Source: VRUE01 sp035605695 (GTDB taxonomy: Bacteria > Actinomycetota > Thermoleophilia > Solirubrobacterales > 70-9). From it: 64,000 nucleotides of DNA. Of the stretch, positions 24,662 to 32,185 are shown in pieces. The DNA is taken from positions 124,001 through 188,000 of the forward strand of contig DATNGZ010000019.1 of NCBI GenBank assembly GCA_035605695.1, read 5' to 3'. The position numbers and the translations under genes were made by a program. Within the stretch, counting starts at the first letter, position 1, and each line of letters starts with the position of its first letter. The notes below the pieces were generated by a model. That model made no database searches. It was not told the DNA's origin and was given only the letters and a program-made list of their open reading frames with translations.

Positions 24662-24934
24662 CTAGGAAGCCGTGTTGTCCTCGCCTGGCCAGATACCGGT
24701 GGTGGAGGCGAAGCCGACCCGGGCTCCGCGGTCGACCATCCCTTTAACCAGGCGGAAGATCGCCCCCTCGAGCGCCAATGCAGCGATCAGCTTGGGGTAG
24801 GAGACATCGCGATCCTCGACCTCGGGGGCGTCCTCATTGTCGAAGGTCGCCCAGATTCGCTCGAAGCCCTTCTGAGCAGCAAAACCTGCGGCGAGGCCGG
24901 CGAGGATTCCGATCGGGGCGAAAACCACCTTCAC
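24662..24934 (-). CDS. DUF4235 membrane protein
   Basis: A 90-residue protein matching the actinobacterial DUF4235 family. An N-terminal helix (FAPIGILAGLAAGFAAQKGFERIW) is followed by the conserved acidic linker and a second helix (LIAALALEGAIFRLVKGMVDRGA) with the common RxGF ending (ARVGFASTTGIWPG). It is probably an inner-membrane stress protein; function unknown. ATG 24934 lies only about 10 bases from a SigB-like -10 box, so its mRNA may be nearly leaderless. Confidence 0.8.
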   Translation of the reverse strand: MKVVFAPIGILAGLAAGFAAQKGFERIWATFDNEDAPEVEDRDVSYPKLIAALALEGAIFRLVKGMVDRGARVGFASTTGIWPGEDNTAS

Positions 24935-24943
24935 GCGGCTGGG

Positions 24944-24969
24944 CTACCCGGCGCCGGCGCGGGGCAAAC
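24944..24969 (-). promoter_or_regulatory. Possible SigB/SigF-type promoter of DUF4235 gene
   Basis: On the - strand GTTT (24969-24966), a 16-base spacer and GGGTAG (24949-24944), immediately before the DUF4235 start. Confidence 0.5.
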
Positions 24970-25002
24970 GGAGCGGAGGGCTGGCGCCCGGCGCGATCAC
25001 GG

Positions 25003-26019
25003 CTACTCGATCAGAGCGAGGACCTGGCGCTCGATCCGTGCTCGCCGCTTCGCGTCAACTTTCGTCGTGCTGGATCCACGTGGGAGGGGGATCGTCGAGC
25101 CGTCGCGAAAGCGGTCGAGCAGCTTTGGGTCGATGTAGGAGCTGCGGCAGACGGCCGGTGTGTTGCCGAGCCGCTCCGCTACCCGCTTGACCGCGGCCCG
25201 AATCGCTCGCTCGGCGCTCCCCCTCGATGCGGGCGGGCCCTCCCTGGCGAGCTCGACCACGGCCAGGACGGTGCCGTGCCAGGTGCGAAAGTCCTTGGCT
25301 GAGAAGCTCTCACCGATGTTCTCCCGCAGGTAGGCGTTGACGTCGTCGGAGCGGACGTCGTGCCAGTCGTCGTTCTCGTGAAAGACGAGCAGATCCTCCG
25401 GGCCGCTGCGCCGCCGCCGCATCGCTTCGATCGCTCGCTGGATCTCGGGGTCCCGGATCGACTGCACCCGGCGCTGGCCGCTCTTGGCGGGAAAGTCGAA
25501 GACGACCTCGCTGGCGCTGATCGAGACGTGCTCGCGCAGGATCGTCGCCACGCCGTAGCTTCCGTTGGTCTCGGCGTACTCCTCGCCGCCGACCCGGAAG
25601 AAGCCGAGGTCGAGCAGGCGCACGGCGCAGGCGAGCGCCCGCTCGCGCGGCATGCCCTCGCGGCCGAGGTCTTTCTTCACGGCGCGCCGCAGGCGCGGCA
25701 GCAACTCGGCGAATTCCCGCATCGACTCGAACTTGCGGGCGGCGGCCTTCAGCTGCCAGCGCTGGTGATAGAGGTACTGCTTGCGCCCGACCGCATCGAA
25801 TCCGGTCGCCTGGATGTGGCCGAGCGGGTCGGGGCAGATCCAGACCTCTTGCCAGGCCGGGGGGATCGCCAGCTCGCGGATCCGCGCCAGCGTCTCCTCG
25901 TCCTCGATCCGCTCTCCGCCGGCGTCCTGGTAGGCGAAGCCGCGGCCGCGGCCGCGTCGCTGGATCCCGCTGCCAGAGCAGTCGGAGCGCCTAAGTCGAC
26001 CCGACGCCTTATTACTCAC
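25003..26019 (-). CDS. DNA topoisomerase IB
   Basis: A 338-residue eukaryotic-like type IB topoisomerase, which relaxes supercoils by nicking one strand through a Tyr-phosphate bond. Family blocks seen are IPPAWQEVWICPDPLGHIQATGFDAVGRKQYLYH, ALACAVRLLDLGFFRVGGEEYAETNGSYGVATIL, DFPAKSGQRR, FRTWHGT and the catalytic-Tyr region VCRSSYIDP. The bacterial form is usually 300-380 residues, so this is full length. GTG 26019 is chosen because sequence above is not family-like. It ends near DUF4235 and starts 10 bases after the DJ-1 gene, so it is likely co-transcribed with it. Confidence 0.9.
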   Translation of the reverse strand: MSNKASGRLRRSDCSGSGIQRRGRGRGFAYQDAGGERIEDEETLARIRELAIPPAWQEVWICPDPLGHIQATGFDAVGRKQYLYHQRWQLKAAARKFESMREFAELLPRLRRAVKKDLGREGMPRERALACAVRLLDLGFFRVGGEEYAETNGSYGVATILREHVSISASEVVFDFPAKSGQRRVQSIRDPEIQRAIEAMRRRRSGPEDLLVFHENDDWHDVRSDDVNAYLRENIGESFSAKDFRTWHGTVLAVVELAREGPPASRGSAERAIRAAVKRVAERLGNTPAVCRSSYIDPKLLDRFRDGSTIPLPRGSSTTKVDAKRRARIERQVLALIE

Positions 26020-26029
26020 GCGGCATGGG

Positions 26030-26614
26030 CTAGGCCCCGGCCTTTGTGTTCCCGCGCTGTCCGGCGTGGACGCCCTCGGCGAACTCCTCGACGATCTTGG
26101 CGTTGAAGGCCTCGAGGTCATCGGGCTTGCGACTGCTGACCAGGCCCTGATCGACGTGGACTTCCTCGTCGACCCACTCGGCGCCGGCGTTGCGCAGGTC
26201 GGTCTGCAGGCTGGGCCAGGAGGTGAGGGTGCGGCCCTGAACGACGTCGGCCTCGACCAACGTCCATGGTGCGTGGCAGATCGCGCCGACCGGCTTGCCC
26301 GCCTCGAAGAAAGCGCGGACGAACTCAACCGCCTCCGGCTTGGTTCGCAACTGGTCGGGGTTGGCGACGCCACCCGGCAGGACCAAGCCATCGTAGTCGC
26401 CCGCATCGGCATCGCCGACAGCCCTGTCCGGCGTGAAGGTGCCCCCCTTGTCGAGATGGTTGAAGGCCTGTATGTCGCTCTCCTCCGGGGCGAGCAGATC
26501 CACCTCGGCGCCCGCCTCGCGGACTGCCTCCAGCGGCTCCGTCAGCTCGACCTGCTCAACACCCTCGTTGGCGACTAGGAAGGCGATTCGCTTGCCCTGC
26601 AATTGGTCTGCCAT
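26030..26614 (-). CDS. DJ-1/PfpI-family protein
   Basis: A 194-residue glutamine-amidotransferase-fold protein: KRIAFLVANEGVEQVELTEPLEA at the N-terminus, DYDGLVLPGGVANPDQLRT in the centre and the nucleophile elbow VGAICHAPWTLVEA with the reactive Cys. PfpI-type proteins are linked to protein or glyoxal damage repair and general stress. ATG 26614 has GAGGAG upstream. It probably forms an operon with topoisomerase IB downstream. No signal peptide is present. Confidence 0.87.
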   Translation of the reverse strand: MADQLQGKRIAFLVANEGVEQVELTEPLEAVREAGAEVDLLAPEESDIQAFNHLDKGGTFTPDRAVGDADAGDYDGLVLPGGVANPDQLRTKPEAVEFVRAFFEAGKPVGAICHAPWTLVEADVVQGRTLTSWPSLQTDLRNAGAEWVDEEVHVDQGLVSSRKPDDLEAFNAKIVEEFAEGVHAGQRGNTKAGA

Positions 26615-26816
26615 GAGTCTCCTCGGTCGAAATTTTGAGTGGCGGCAACACCGGCCGCGAACGCCTCTCCACCCAGTGAGCGGTTGGTCTTCGTACCCAA
26701 GCGGGAACCGGATCAAGGTCCGGTGAAAGCCGCTGGGATTCCGACCGGTGGGCCGCTGAAATATCGGTACCCGGCGGGGCGAGCGCGAAACGGTCAGGTC
26801 TGCTCATATAAGGACA

Positions 26817-27059
26817 GTGAGCAAAGAGAGCAAACCGATGAACTGGCGCGCCTGGACTGTGGGCGTCCTCGTTGCGCTCGTCGTCATCGTCGCCCTGCAG
26901 AACTCTCAACAGGTCAAGGTTGACGTCCTCTTTGTCACCCTCGACGCGCCGCTGATCGTCACCCTGCTGGCCGCGGTCGCGATCGGCGCCCTGATCGGCT
27001 ACGTCGCCCCGGTGATCCGCCGCCATCGCCGCGACGAGCGGCGCCGGAACCAGACCTGA
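26817..27059 (+). CDS. LapA-family (DUF1049) membrane protein
   Basis: An 80-residue protein with two helices (WTVGVLVALVVIVALQN and VTLLAAVAIGALIGYVAPVI), the conserved QNSQQVKVDVLFV strand between them and a basic tail. This is the layout of LapA/YciS-like proteins, which help organise envelope complexes. GTG 26817 follows AAGGA; ATG 26838 is an alternative. The next gene starts immediately after its stop. Confidence 0.78.
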   Translation: MSKESKPMNWRAWTVGVLVALVVIVALQNSQQVKVDVLFVTLDAPLIVTLLAAVAIGALIGYVAPVIRRHRRDERRRNQT

Positions 27060-27368
27060 GTGGCCACGGAGGCCGACGTTCGCGAGCTGGCCCTTGCGCT
27101 CCCCGCCACCAGCGAGAAGCCTTCGTACGGAACGCCGGGGTTCCGCGTTCGCGACCGACTCTTCGCCCGTATTCGCGAAGAGGGCGTGCTCGTCCTCTGG
27201 CGCGAGAGCGAGGAGGAGAAGGAAGCGCTGGTCGAGGCCGAGCCGGAGAAGTTCTTCACCACCCCCCACTACGACGGCTATCCCAACATCCTCATCCGCC
27301 TCGATGCCGTCGACCGCGAGGAGCTGGCCGAGCTGCTGGAGGAATCCTGGTGCCTGCGCGCTCCATGA
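27060..27368 (+). CDS. MmcQ/YjbR-family protein
   Basis: A 102-residue protein with the YjbR fold: VRELALALPATSEKPSYGTPGFRVRDRLFARIR, then the FFTTPHYDGYPNILIRLDAVDREELAELLEESW ending. The family has a double-wing DNA-binding-like fold, but the activity is not established. GTG 27060 directly abuts the stop of the LapA-like gene, so the two are an operon. The length is typical. Confidence 0.82.
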   Translation: MATEADVRELALALPATSEKPSYGTPGFRVRDRLFARIREEGVLVLWRESEEEKEALVEAEPEKFFTTPHYDGYPNILIRLDAVDREELAELLEESWCLRAP

Positions 27369-27396
27369 CCAACCTAAGTCTGCGAAGGGCCGGGGG

Positions 27397-27885
27397 TTAG
27401 TCCGACTCCTCGGCAAACGCCTCGCGAGCCGCGTCGAGGCGCAGCCGCTCGACCACCGCGCGCTGCGAATCTGCCCGCTCGATCAGCGCGGGGAAGTCAA
27501 TTTGGGTGAGCCTGGCGGCCTGCGTCTCCTCCAACGCCTGCCAAAGCTCGATCTTCCCCGTGATGCCGATGTGGAGCATCTCCAGCTCGATCAGGTGGCT
27601 GAGCGGCGAATAGCCGGTGAGCCGCCCGTTCAGCTTCAGCCTGCCGAGCTTCTCGGCCACCCAGGCTCCGGCCACCTTCGCCCCGTTCCGTTTCACGCTG
27701 AGTTGCGCCATCACCCGTTCGAGCGTCGCCCGGTCGGCTTCGATCTCAGCGCAGATCTCCGCCAGGGTCTCACCTGGTTTCGCGCCGCGGTTGCTCGCCC
27801 GCGCCCTGCGGGCAAGCTCGACCCCGCCGGTCGCGCCGGCCAGGTGGTCGTTGAGGTAGATGGCCAGGAGCCGCCGCTCTATCAC
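27397..27885 (-). CDS. Conserved helical protein of unknown function
   Basis: A 162-residue, mainly helical protein without membrane segments. Notable parts are RRLLAIYLNDHLAGATGGVELARRA, ETLAEICAEIEADRATLERVMAQL and HLIELEMLHIGITGKIELWQAL. The spread of His and Glu residues (LNDHLAG, EIEADR, HLIELEMLHIG) suggests a ferritin-like or haemerythrin-like bundle, but I cannot name the family. It overlaps nothing, and the small membrane gene lies 7 bases upstream on the same strand. Confidence 0.65.
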   Translation of the reverse strand: MIERRLLAIYLNDHLAGATGGVELARRARASNRGAKPGETLAEICAEIEADRATLERVMAQLSVKRNGAKVAGAWVAEKLGRLKLNGRLTGYSPLSHLIELEMLHIGITGKIELWQALEETQAARLTQIDFPALIERADSQRAVVERLRLDAAREAFAEESD

Positions 27886-27892
27886 CGGGCGC

Positions 27893-28084
27893 TCAGCCGG
27901 TCGCCGGGTGCGTGACCGTGCGACCGATCAGACGGTCGGCGACGACGCCGACGACGCAGCCGATCGCAAGCAGGGTCGTCGTGCGTAGCGGTTCCCGCTT
28001 CAACTTCGCGGTCGTGCCGTGGGCGGTGTGCTTCGCGGTCGACTTGACCGCCTTGCGGGCGAGTGTCTGCTTGAGTGATTTCAT
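27893..28084 (-). CDS. Small membrane protein
   Basis: A 63-residue protein: a basic Lys/Thr/His-rich N-terminal half (KSLKQTLARKAVKSTAKHTA) and one membrane helix (TTLLAIGCVVGVVADRLIG). No family recognised. It may belong to the group of small stress membrane proteins in this island. It precedes the helical protein gene by 7 bases. Confidence 0.5.
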   Translation of the reverse strand: MKSLKQTLARKAVKSTAKHTAHGTTAKLKREPLRTTTLLAIGCVVGVVADRLIGRTVTHPATG

Positions 28085-28131
28085 GGACTCCGACTACCCC
28101 GGAGGATCCTCGCTACACACCGAAGCTGCGC

Positions 28132-28407
28132 TCAGCCCCGCTCCCCCAGCTCCCGCTCCCGCTCCTCGGCCTTGCGCTCGTTCAGGTCGGCCTCGGCTGC
28201 CGTCCGCTTCGCGCGCTCCTCGGCCAGCTCAGCCTCACTCCGGGCTTGCTGAGCCTGCTCACGGTGGTGGGCGGCATCGTCGTGCATCGCTTGGGTCTGG
28301 ACTTTTCCGACCCGACGCTCGCGGTTGCGACGGGCGGCGGCCGCGAGCAACAGGCCGACCACGATAAGGACGACGACGACGATGATCACGATGAGGGCTG
28401 TGGACAT
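28132..28407 (-). CDS. Small protein with one membrane helix and charged coiled coil
   Basis: A 91-residue protein: one N-terminal helix (ALIVIIVVVVLIVVGLLLAAAA), then a long, highly charged helical stretch (EQAQQARSEAELAEERAKRT and on), probably a coiled coil on the cytoplasmic side. ATG 28407 is fixed by AAGGGAGG at good spacing. It lies 13 bases after the DUF6458 gene and probably shares its SigB-like promoter. Function unknown. Confidence 0.68.
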   Translation of the reverse strand: MSTALIVIIVVVVLIVVGLLLAAAARRNRERRVGKVQTQAMHDDAAHHREQAQQARSEAELAEERAKRTAAEADLNERKAEERERELGERG

Positions 28408-28420
28408 TTGATTTCCTCCC

Positions 28421-28666
28421 TTAGTAACGGCGATCGGGTGGGACTTCGCGCTCTTCGACCGGGGCGACGCGATCAACCGGAACGGCGCCAGCCGTTCGCC
28501 TCGCCCACATCCGCTGTTGGACGAAGCCGAGGATCAGACCGGCGGCGCCGGCGATCATCAGGATTAGGCCAACGGTGTGGAGGCTGACGTGAGCGACGTG
28601 AACGTTGGTGGCGAAGCGGAGGATCGCCCCGACCGCGATTAGGAATATGGACCCGGCGATCGTCAT
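28421..28666 (-). CDS. DUF6458-family membrane protein
   Basis: An 81-residue protein with two helices (IAGSIFLIAVGAILRFA and VGLILMIAGAAGLILGFV) and the family pattern of a short loop between them (TNVHVAHVSLHT) plus a charged tail. DUF6458 is common in actinobacteria; function unknown. Its ATG overlaps the stop of the 44-codon gene upstream by one base (TGATG), so the two are translationally coupled. Confidence 0.78.
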   Translation of the reverse strand: MTIAGSIFLIAVGAILRFATNVHVAHVSLHTVGLILMIAGAAGLILGFVQQRMWARRTAGAVPVDRVAPVEEREVPPDRRY

Positions 28667-28800
28667 CAGAGACGGCCTAGCAGGAGCAGGATCAGGAGCA
28701 CGATCGCGATCAATCCGAGGATTCCCCCGGCGACGGCGACCTTGAGCAGGACGAGAACTATTGCGATGACGATGAGCAGTCCAATGATTGCTCCTACCAC
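28666..28800 (-). CDS. 44-residue hydrophobic membrane peptide
   Basis: GTG 28800 to TGA 28666 encodes a peptide that is almost entirely membrane helix: two stretches, VGAIIGLLIVIAIVLVLL and GGILGLIAIVLLILLLLG. AAAGGA lies 6 bases before the start. Its stop overlaps the DUF6458 start by one base. It is the first gene after the SigB-like promoter at 28852-28876. The coupling, RBS and promoter together support a real gene despite its size. Confidence 0.65.
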   Translation of the reverse strand: MVGAIIGLLIVIAIVLVLLKVAVAGGILGLIAIVLLILLLLGRL

Positions 28801-28851
28801 GGTGGGTCCTTTCCTAGGTTTTGGATTAACTGGCTGAACCGTTGGCTCTCA

Positions 28852-28876
28852 ATACCCAGTCCCCGGTCCGAGAAAC
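28852..28876 (-). promoter_or_regulatory. SigB/SigF-type promoter of the small membrane protein operon
   Basis: On the - strand GTTT (28876-28873), a 15-base spacer and GGGTAT (28857-28852), an exact consensus match. It is placed 52 bases before the first start of the operon. Confidence 0.75.
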
Positions 28877-28963
28877 GCCCGCGCCGCGCGCCTATGGCTT
28901 CGGGTCCCTACGGATCGGGTTTGACTAACCCTGCAACGCTGGCCGGCCCCTCCTTGTCAGGCC

Positions 28964-29677
28964 TTATTCAGCGGGCGGGTTGCCGTGCTCGCCGTTGCCG
29001 GTTTCGGTATCAGCGGGGGTTTCCGCTTCCGTTGCCGGCGTCGCGGTCGCCTGCGACTGGTCGGGGTGTGCCGGGTGTTCGGGGTGGGGGGGATGGCTTT
29101 TGGCGGCCGCCTCTTCGCCGCCGTGCTTCGCCTGTTCGTGGCTCTTGGAGTGTCCGGGTGAGGTTGCGCTCGCGCCCCTCGTGCCCTTGGCTGGATGGTC
29201 CGGCTTGCCGAGGCTTTCGCTGTGTTCGGAACCCGTGGAGTTACCTAGGTGCTGGCCGCTGGAGTGCGGGGATCCCCCCGTCGCGATATCTGGCGAGCTC
29301 GTCTCGACCACCGATCGCTGGTCCCTTGTCGCGAGCGCAGAGGCCCGACCCACGTTCTGGCTCGGGCCGGGGGCCGGCGCTCGCTGTCCGACCGTCCCTG
29401 CGACGCGGCTCGGGGATGGGGCAGCGGCGGATTGACGGCTCGTCTGAACCGAGGAAGGCGCGCTCTTTGCCGGCGCTTCGTGGTGACCTCCGGCGTCAAG
29501 CTCAATCACCCCGCTGCGATTGGCGGCGACGACGCCGATTGCCGAGACGGCGAGGACTGCCGCCGCCGATTTGATCGCGGCCGAGCCGGCTAGTGCCTTC
29601 CCCGCGGCAACGCTGCCCGCAACGCCTCCGGCGGCGCTCCCCCCGCCGCCCGCGCTTCCCAGGAGGCTCTGAAGGAT
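28964..29677 (-). pseudogene. C-terminal part of the frameshifted sigma factor
   Basis: This frame continues the protein started at 30407 after a one-base shift at the C tract 29678-29682 (G5 on the coding strand). The joined product would read LPAALSAG then ILQSLLGSAGGGGSAAGG, followed by a membrane-like segment (SAAIKSAAAVLAVSAIGVVAA) and a long Ser/Pro/His-rich tail to the stop at 28964. That is the usual layout of actinobacterial sigma factors with a membrane-anchored C-terminal tail. Read alone, the frame is open from an internal start at 29746 that precedes the true joint. It is either a disrupted gene or a product of frameshifting or a sequence error. Confidence 0.6.
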
Positions 29678-30407
29678 CCCCCGCCGAGAGTGCCGCCGGC
29701 AGGGGAGCGAGGGCGGCGAACTCGCGGCGTCGATCCTCGATCTCACCCCGAAAAGCCCTGCAGTCCTCGCAGCGAAGCATGTGGGCGCGGATGTCGCGGC
29801 GGCGCAAGACGCGGCCGTCGTCGTCGGAGATCGCCCGCATCACCTCCCCGCAGGCCATCTCACGTCCCTGCCGCATCTGCTGCAGGTTCAGCCGCGCCTC
29901 GTAGATCGTCTGACGGGCGACCGCCGGCGACGTCTGCAGCGCCTCGCCAATCTGCTCGTAGCCCAGGCCGCTCATCTCGCGCATCACGAGGGCACCGCGT
30001 TGGCGGTCCGGGAGCTCGGCGATGTCGGAGATCAACTGCCGCAGCCGGCCCCGCGTCTCGACCTCGTCCGCTGGGCCGCCCGGGCCGACGAGCGTCTCTG
30101 CATCGATTGGGTCTGTGCTCCTTCTCACCCGGATCAATTCGATCGCCTCGTTGTGGGCGATGCGGTAGAGCCACGGCTTCAACTTCAGCTCGCGCTCCTC
30201 TCCCGGCAGCGCCCGAAGGACCTTGAGCATGGTGTTCTGGACCGCGTCCTGGGCATCCTCGGCGTTGCCGAGGATCGCCGCGCAGTAGCGATAGAGATCC
30301 TGGTGGTAGCGCTCGAAGATCGCGGCAAGCGCGCGCTGGTCCCCGCTGGCCGCGCGGCCAGCTATTGCCGCGTCCGAGTGCATGCGTGAGGGGGCTGCCT
30401 GAATCAC
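29502..30407 (-). CDS. ECF-type sigma factor with zinc-finger region, frameshifted near its C-terminus
   Basis: Residues 1-175 form a sigma-70 region 2 (ALAAIFERYHQDLYRYCAAILGNAEDAQDAVQNTMLKVLRAL) and region 4 (ALVMREMSGLGYEQIGEALQTSPAVARQTIYEARLNL). An anti-sigma-like zinc-finger part follows (ACGEVMRAI, HMLRCEDCRAFRGE). After LPAALSAG the frame enters a basic low-complexity stretch to the stop at 29502, while family-like sequence continues in another frame (see the next entry down the strand). The functional end is therefore at about 29683. It is divergent from an RsbW-like gene 148 bases away. Confidence 0.8.
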   Translation of the reverse strand: MIQAAPSRMHSDAAIAGRAASGDQRALAAIFERYHQDLYRYCAAILGNAEDAQDAVQNTMLKVLRALPGEERELKLKPWLYRIAHNEAIELIRVRRSTDPIDAETLVGPGGPADEVETRGRLRQLISDIAELPDRQRGALVMREMSGLGYEQIGEALQTSPAVARQTIYEARLNLQQMRQGREMACGEVMRAISDDDGRVLRRRDIRAHMLRCEDCRAFRGEIEDRRREFAALAPLPAALSAGDPSEPPGKRGRRGERRRRRCGQRCRGEGTSRLGRDQIGGGSPRRLGNRRRRRQSQRGD

Positions 30408-30519
30408 GCCTTACCGAGCTCTTCACTGAGGGACATCCCTTTCAGACTAGGCACTTACCCGTTTGGTGTGGGAACGATGCTTTTGCCTCGATGTCAGCCA
30501 TTAACGTGTCTTTCGCATC

Positions 30520-30544
30520 GTTAATAGTGGGTAGAACCGGGTAG
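30520..30544 (+). promoter_or_regulatory. Possible SigB/SigF-type promoter of the RsbW-like gene
   Basis: GTTA (30520-30523), a 15-base spacer and GGGTAG (30539-30544), 11 bases before the ATG at 30556. A second GGGTAG is at 30529. One mismatch in each box from the consensus. Confidence 0.4.
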
Positions 30545-30555
30545 CAAAGGACGGC

Positions 30556-30966
30556 ATGTTCAATGACGATCGCTTTCACATCACGCTCCCGGCGCAACCC
30601 GACAGCCTGCCCCTCGCGAGGCGAGCGGTCGTTGCTCATGCCGAAAAGCTTGGCATCGCCAGGACGGGGATTGCCGACCTGAAGACCGTCGTCTCGGAGG
30701 CCTGCGCCAATGTCGTCCGCCATGCCTACGAGGAGAACGATCAGACCGGGACGCTTGAGGTCGACCTCAACGCCGGGGCGCGGGAGTTGAGCGTAGTGGT
30801 CAGGGATTTCGGCGGCGGCGTCCGGCCGCTGAGCGCTGAGGACGTGCCCAGCATGCGGCTGGGCTTGCCGATAATCGGCGCCCTCTCAAGCAGCTTCCGC
30901 CTCGTCAGCGTGCTCAGCGGCGGTACCGAGATAACGATCCGCTTCGCCTACGCGGAAGCGGCTTAG
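30556..30966 (+). CDS. RsbW-like ATP-binding anti-sigma/serine kinase
   Basis: A 136-residue HATPase_c protein of the RsbW/SpoIIAB group. The N box is DLKTVVSEACANVVRHAYEE, the G1 box DFGGGVRP and the G2 region MRLGLPIIGALSSSFRLVS; the closing strand is GGTEITIRF. In partner switching such kinases bind a sigma factor and phosphorylate an antagonist, which SpoIIE phosphatases reverse. Two such phosphatases lie within 13 kb. ATG 30556 is preceded by AAAGGA. A SigB-like promoter just upstream would give feedback control. Confidence 0.83.
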   Translation: MFNDDRFHITLPAQPDSLPLARRAVVAHAEKLGIARTGIADLKTVVSEACANVVRHAYEENDQTGTLEVDLNAGARELSVVVRDFGGGVRPLSAEDVPSMRLGLPIIGALSSSFRLVSVLSGGTEITIRFAYAEAA

Positions 30967-31005
30967 ACCAGCTCGACCCCTGGTGGCGAGTGGTAGCGTC
31001 GCCAG

Positions 31006-31848
31006 GTGAGATTGGACGAGCAGCTCCCCTGGCGCGGGCCCGGCGACGATCGCCCTGACCTGCCGCTCCCGCCCGATCGGATGCCGCTGCGCAGCCTGGG
31101 GCAGACCCGCAAGCGCTGGCGCTACGTCGGTTTCTACTCACCACGGCTGATGCTCTGCGCGGCCCGGGCCGAGATCGGTCCGCTCGGCCAATGCTTCTGG
31201 GCGCTTTGGGACCGCGATGGCAATCGCAGCTACGCGAACACGCGATTGCGGCCCGGCAGCAACGAGGTGAGGATGGACGGCGCCGAGATCGTGATCGAGG
31301 CGCGTGAGCTGCGCGCCCGGCTGCTGCTTGGGGATTCCGCGCCGGTCGAGGCGATCTGCCCCAGCGGCACCGCCTGGGGCTGGACACGAAAGCGCGCCGG
31401 GGTGCCGATCAGCGCCACGATTGAGACGCAGGATCGGCGCTGGGAACTGGACGGGCATGGCGTCGACGACCAATCGGCCGGCTACCAGAAGCGGCTGACC
31501 AGCTGGCACTGGTCGGCGGGGGTTGGGCGGGCAGTGGATGGCCGGCCGCTCGCCTGGAACCTGGTCGAGGGGATCAACGACCCGGCGACGAACAGCGAGC
31601 GGGCGATCTGGACCGACGGCAAGCCGGCCGAGCCGCCCCCGGTCTCCTTTCGGGGCCTGGAGGCGGTGGAGTTCGCCGACGGCGGTCTGCTTACCTTCAC
31701 GCCCGGCTCCGAGCGCAGCCGCAACGACAACTTCCTCGTCGTCCGCTCGAGTTATCGCCATCGTTTCGGCGACTTTCGCGGTCAGCTCGACGGGGTTGAG
31801 CTGACCGAGGGATTCGGCGTGATGGAGCAGCACGACGCCGTTTGGTGA
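31006..31848 (+). CDS. DUF2804-family protein
   Basis: A 280-residue protein of the DUF2804 family: RWRYVGFYSPRLMLCAARAEIG near residue 45, then the family block YQKRLTSWHWSAGVG, AWNLVEGINDPATNSERAIW and FRGLEAVEF, ending with YRHRFGDFRG. The fold is probably lipocalin-like beta sheet, related to hydroxysteroid-type calycin proteins. No enzyme activity is established. GTG 31006 fits the family start. It runs co-directionally 39 bases after the RsbW-like gene. Confidence 0.8.
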   Translation: MRLDEQLPWRGPGDDRPDLPLPPDRMPLRSLGQTRKRWRYVGFYSPRLMLCAARAEIGPLGQCFWALWDRDGNRSYANTRLRPGSNEVRMDGAEIVIEARELRARLLLGDSAPVEAICPSGTAWGWTRKRAGVPISATIETQDRRWELDGHGVDDQSAGYQKRLTSWHWSAGVGRAVDGRPLAWNLVEGINDPATNSERAIWTDGKPAEPPPVSFRGLEAVEFADGGLLTFTPGSERSRNDNFLVVRSSYRHRFGDFRGQLDGVELTEGFGVMEQHDAVW

Positions 31849-31860
31849 GGACCCGCCCCG

Positions 31861-32049
31861 CTAGCGCGAGGCGGGGCGGACCTCCTTATGCTCAAGCTGG
31901 TCGGCGTCGAGGACGGCCCAGCCGACCCGCTCGACCAGCTGGCCGGAGAAGTGGTCGGACTCGAGGTCCGTGGTGCTGATCCGCTCGCGGTAGACGACGG
32001 TGCTGGGGGCGTCCTGGGGAGGGTCGGCAACTACGAGGATCTGGGGCAT
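31861..32049 (-). CDS. Small hypothetical protein
   Basis: A 62-residue protein: MPQILVVADPPQDAPSTVVY at the start, then STTDLESDHFSGQLVERVGWAVLDAD. ATG 32049 has AAGGAGAT 6 bases upstream, which strongly supports translation. The sequence is regular and acidic, with no membrane segment. I do not recognise a named family. It is convergent with the DUF2804 gene, 12 bases apart. Confidence 0.6.
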   Translation of the reverse strand: MPQILVVADPPQDAPSTVVYRERISTTDLESDHFSGQLVERVGWAVLDADQLEHKEVRPASR

Positions 32050-32149
32050 TGGGGATCTCCTTCGTTGGGGTGCTACCAGCATCGGGGCCGAAGCTTGCCC
32101 GCAGGTCAAAATTGGGTAAAGACTCCGTCAAGCACCCCGCCGAGATTAT

Positions 32150-32177
32150 TTGCACTATTCAAAGGTTTCTATATACG
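32150..32177 (+). promoter_or_regulatory. Promoter of the GMC oxidoreductase operon
   Basis: TTGCAC (32150-32155), a 16-base spacer and TATACG (32172-32177), or the overlapping TATATA at 32170. It lies 8 bases before GTG 32186, so the transcript is probably leaderless. This argues against the in-frame TTG at 32150 as a start. Confidence 0.55.
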
Positions 32178-32185
32178 ATCGCGGC

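Noticed and set aside
26020..26412. Extension of the topoisomerase IB frame across the DJ-1 gene
   Set aside because: It overlaps the DJ-1 gene, which has its own RBS and catalytic motif, and the extension has no topoisomerase similarity.
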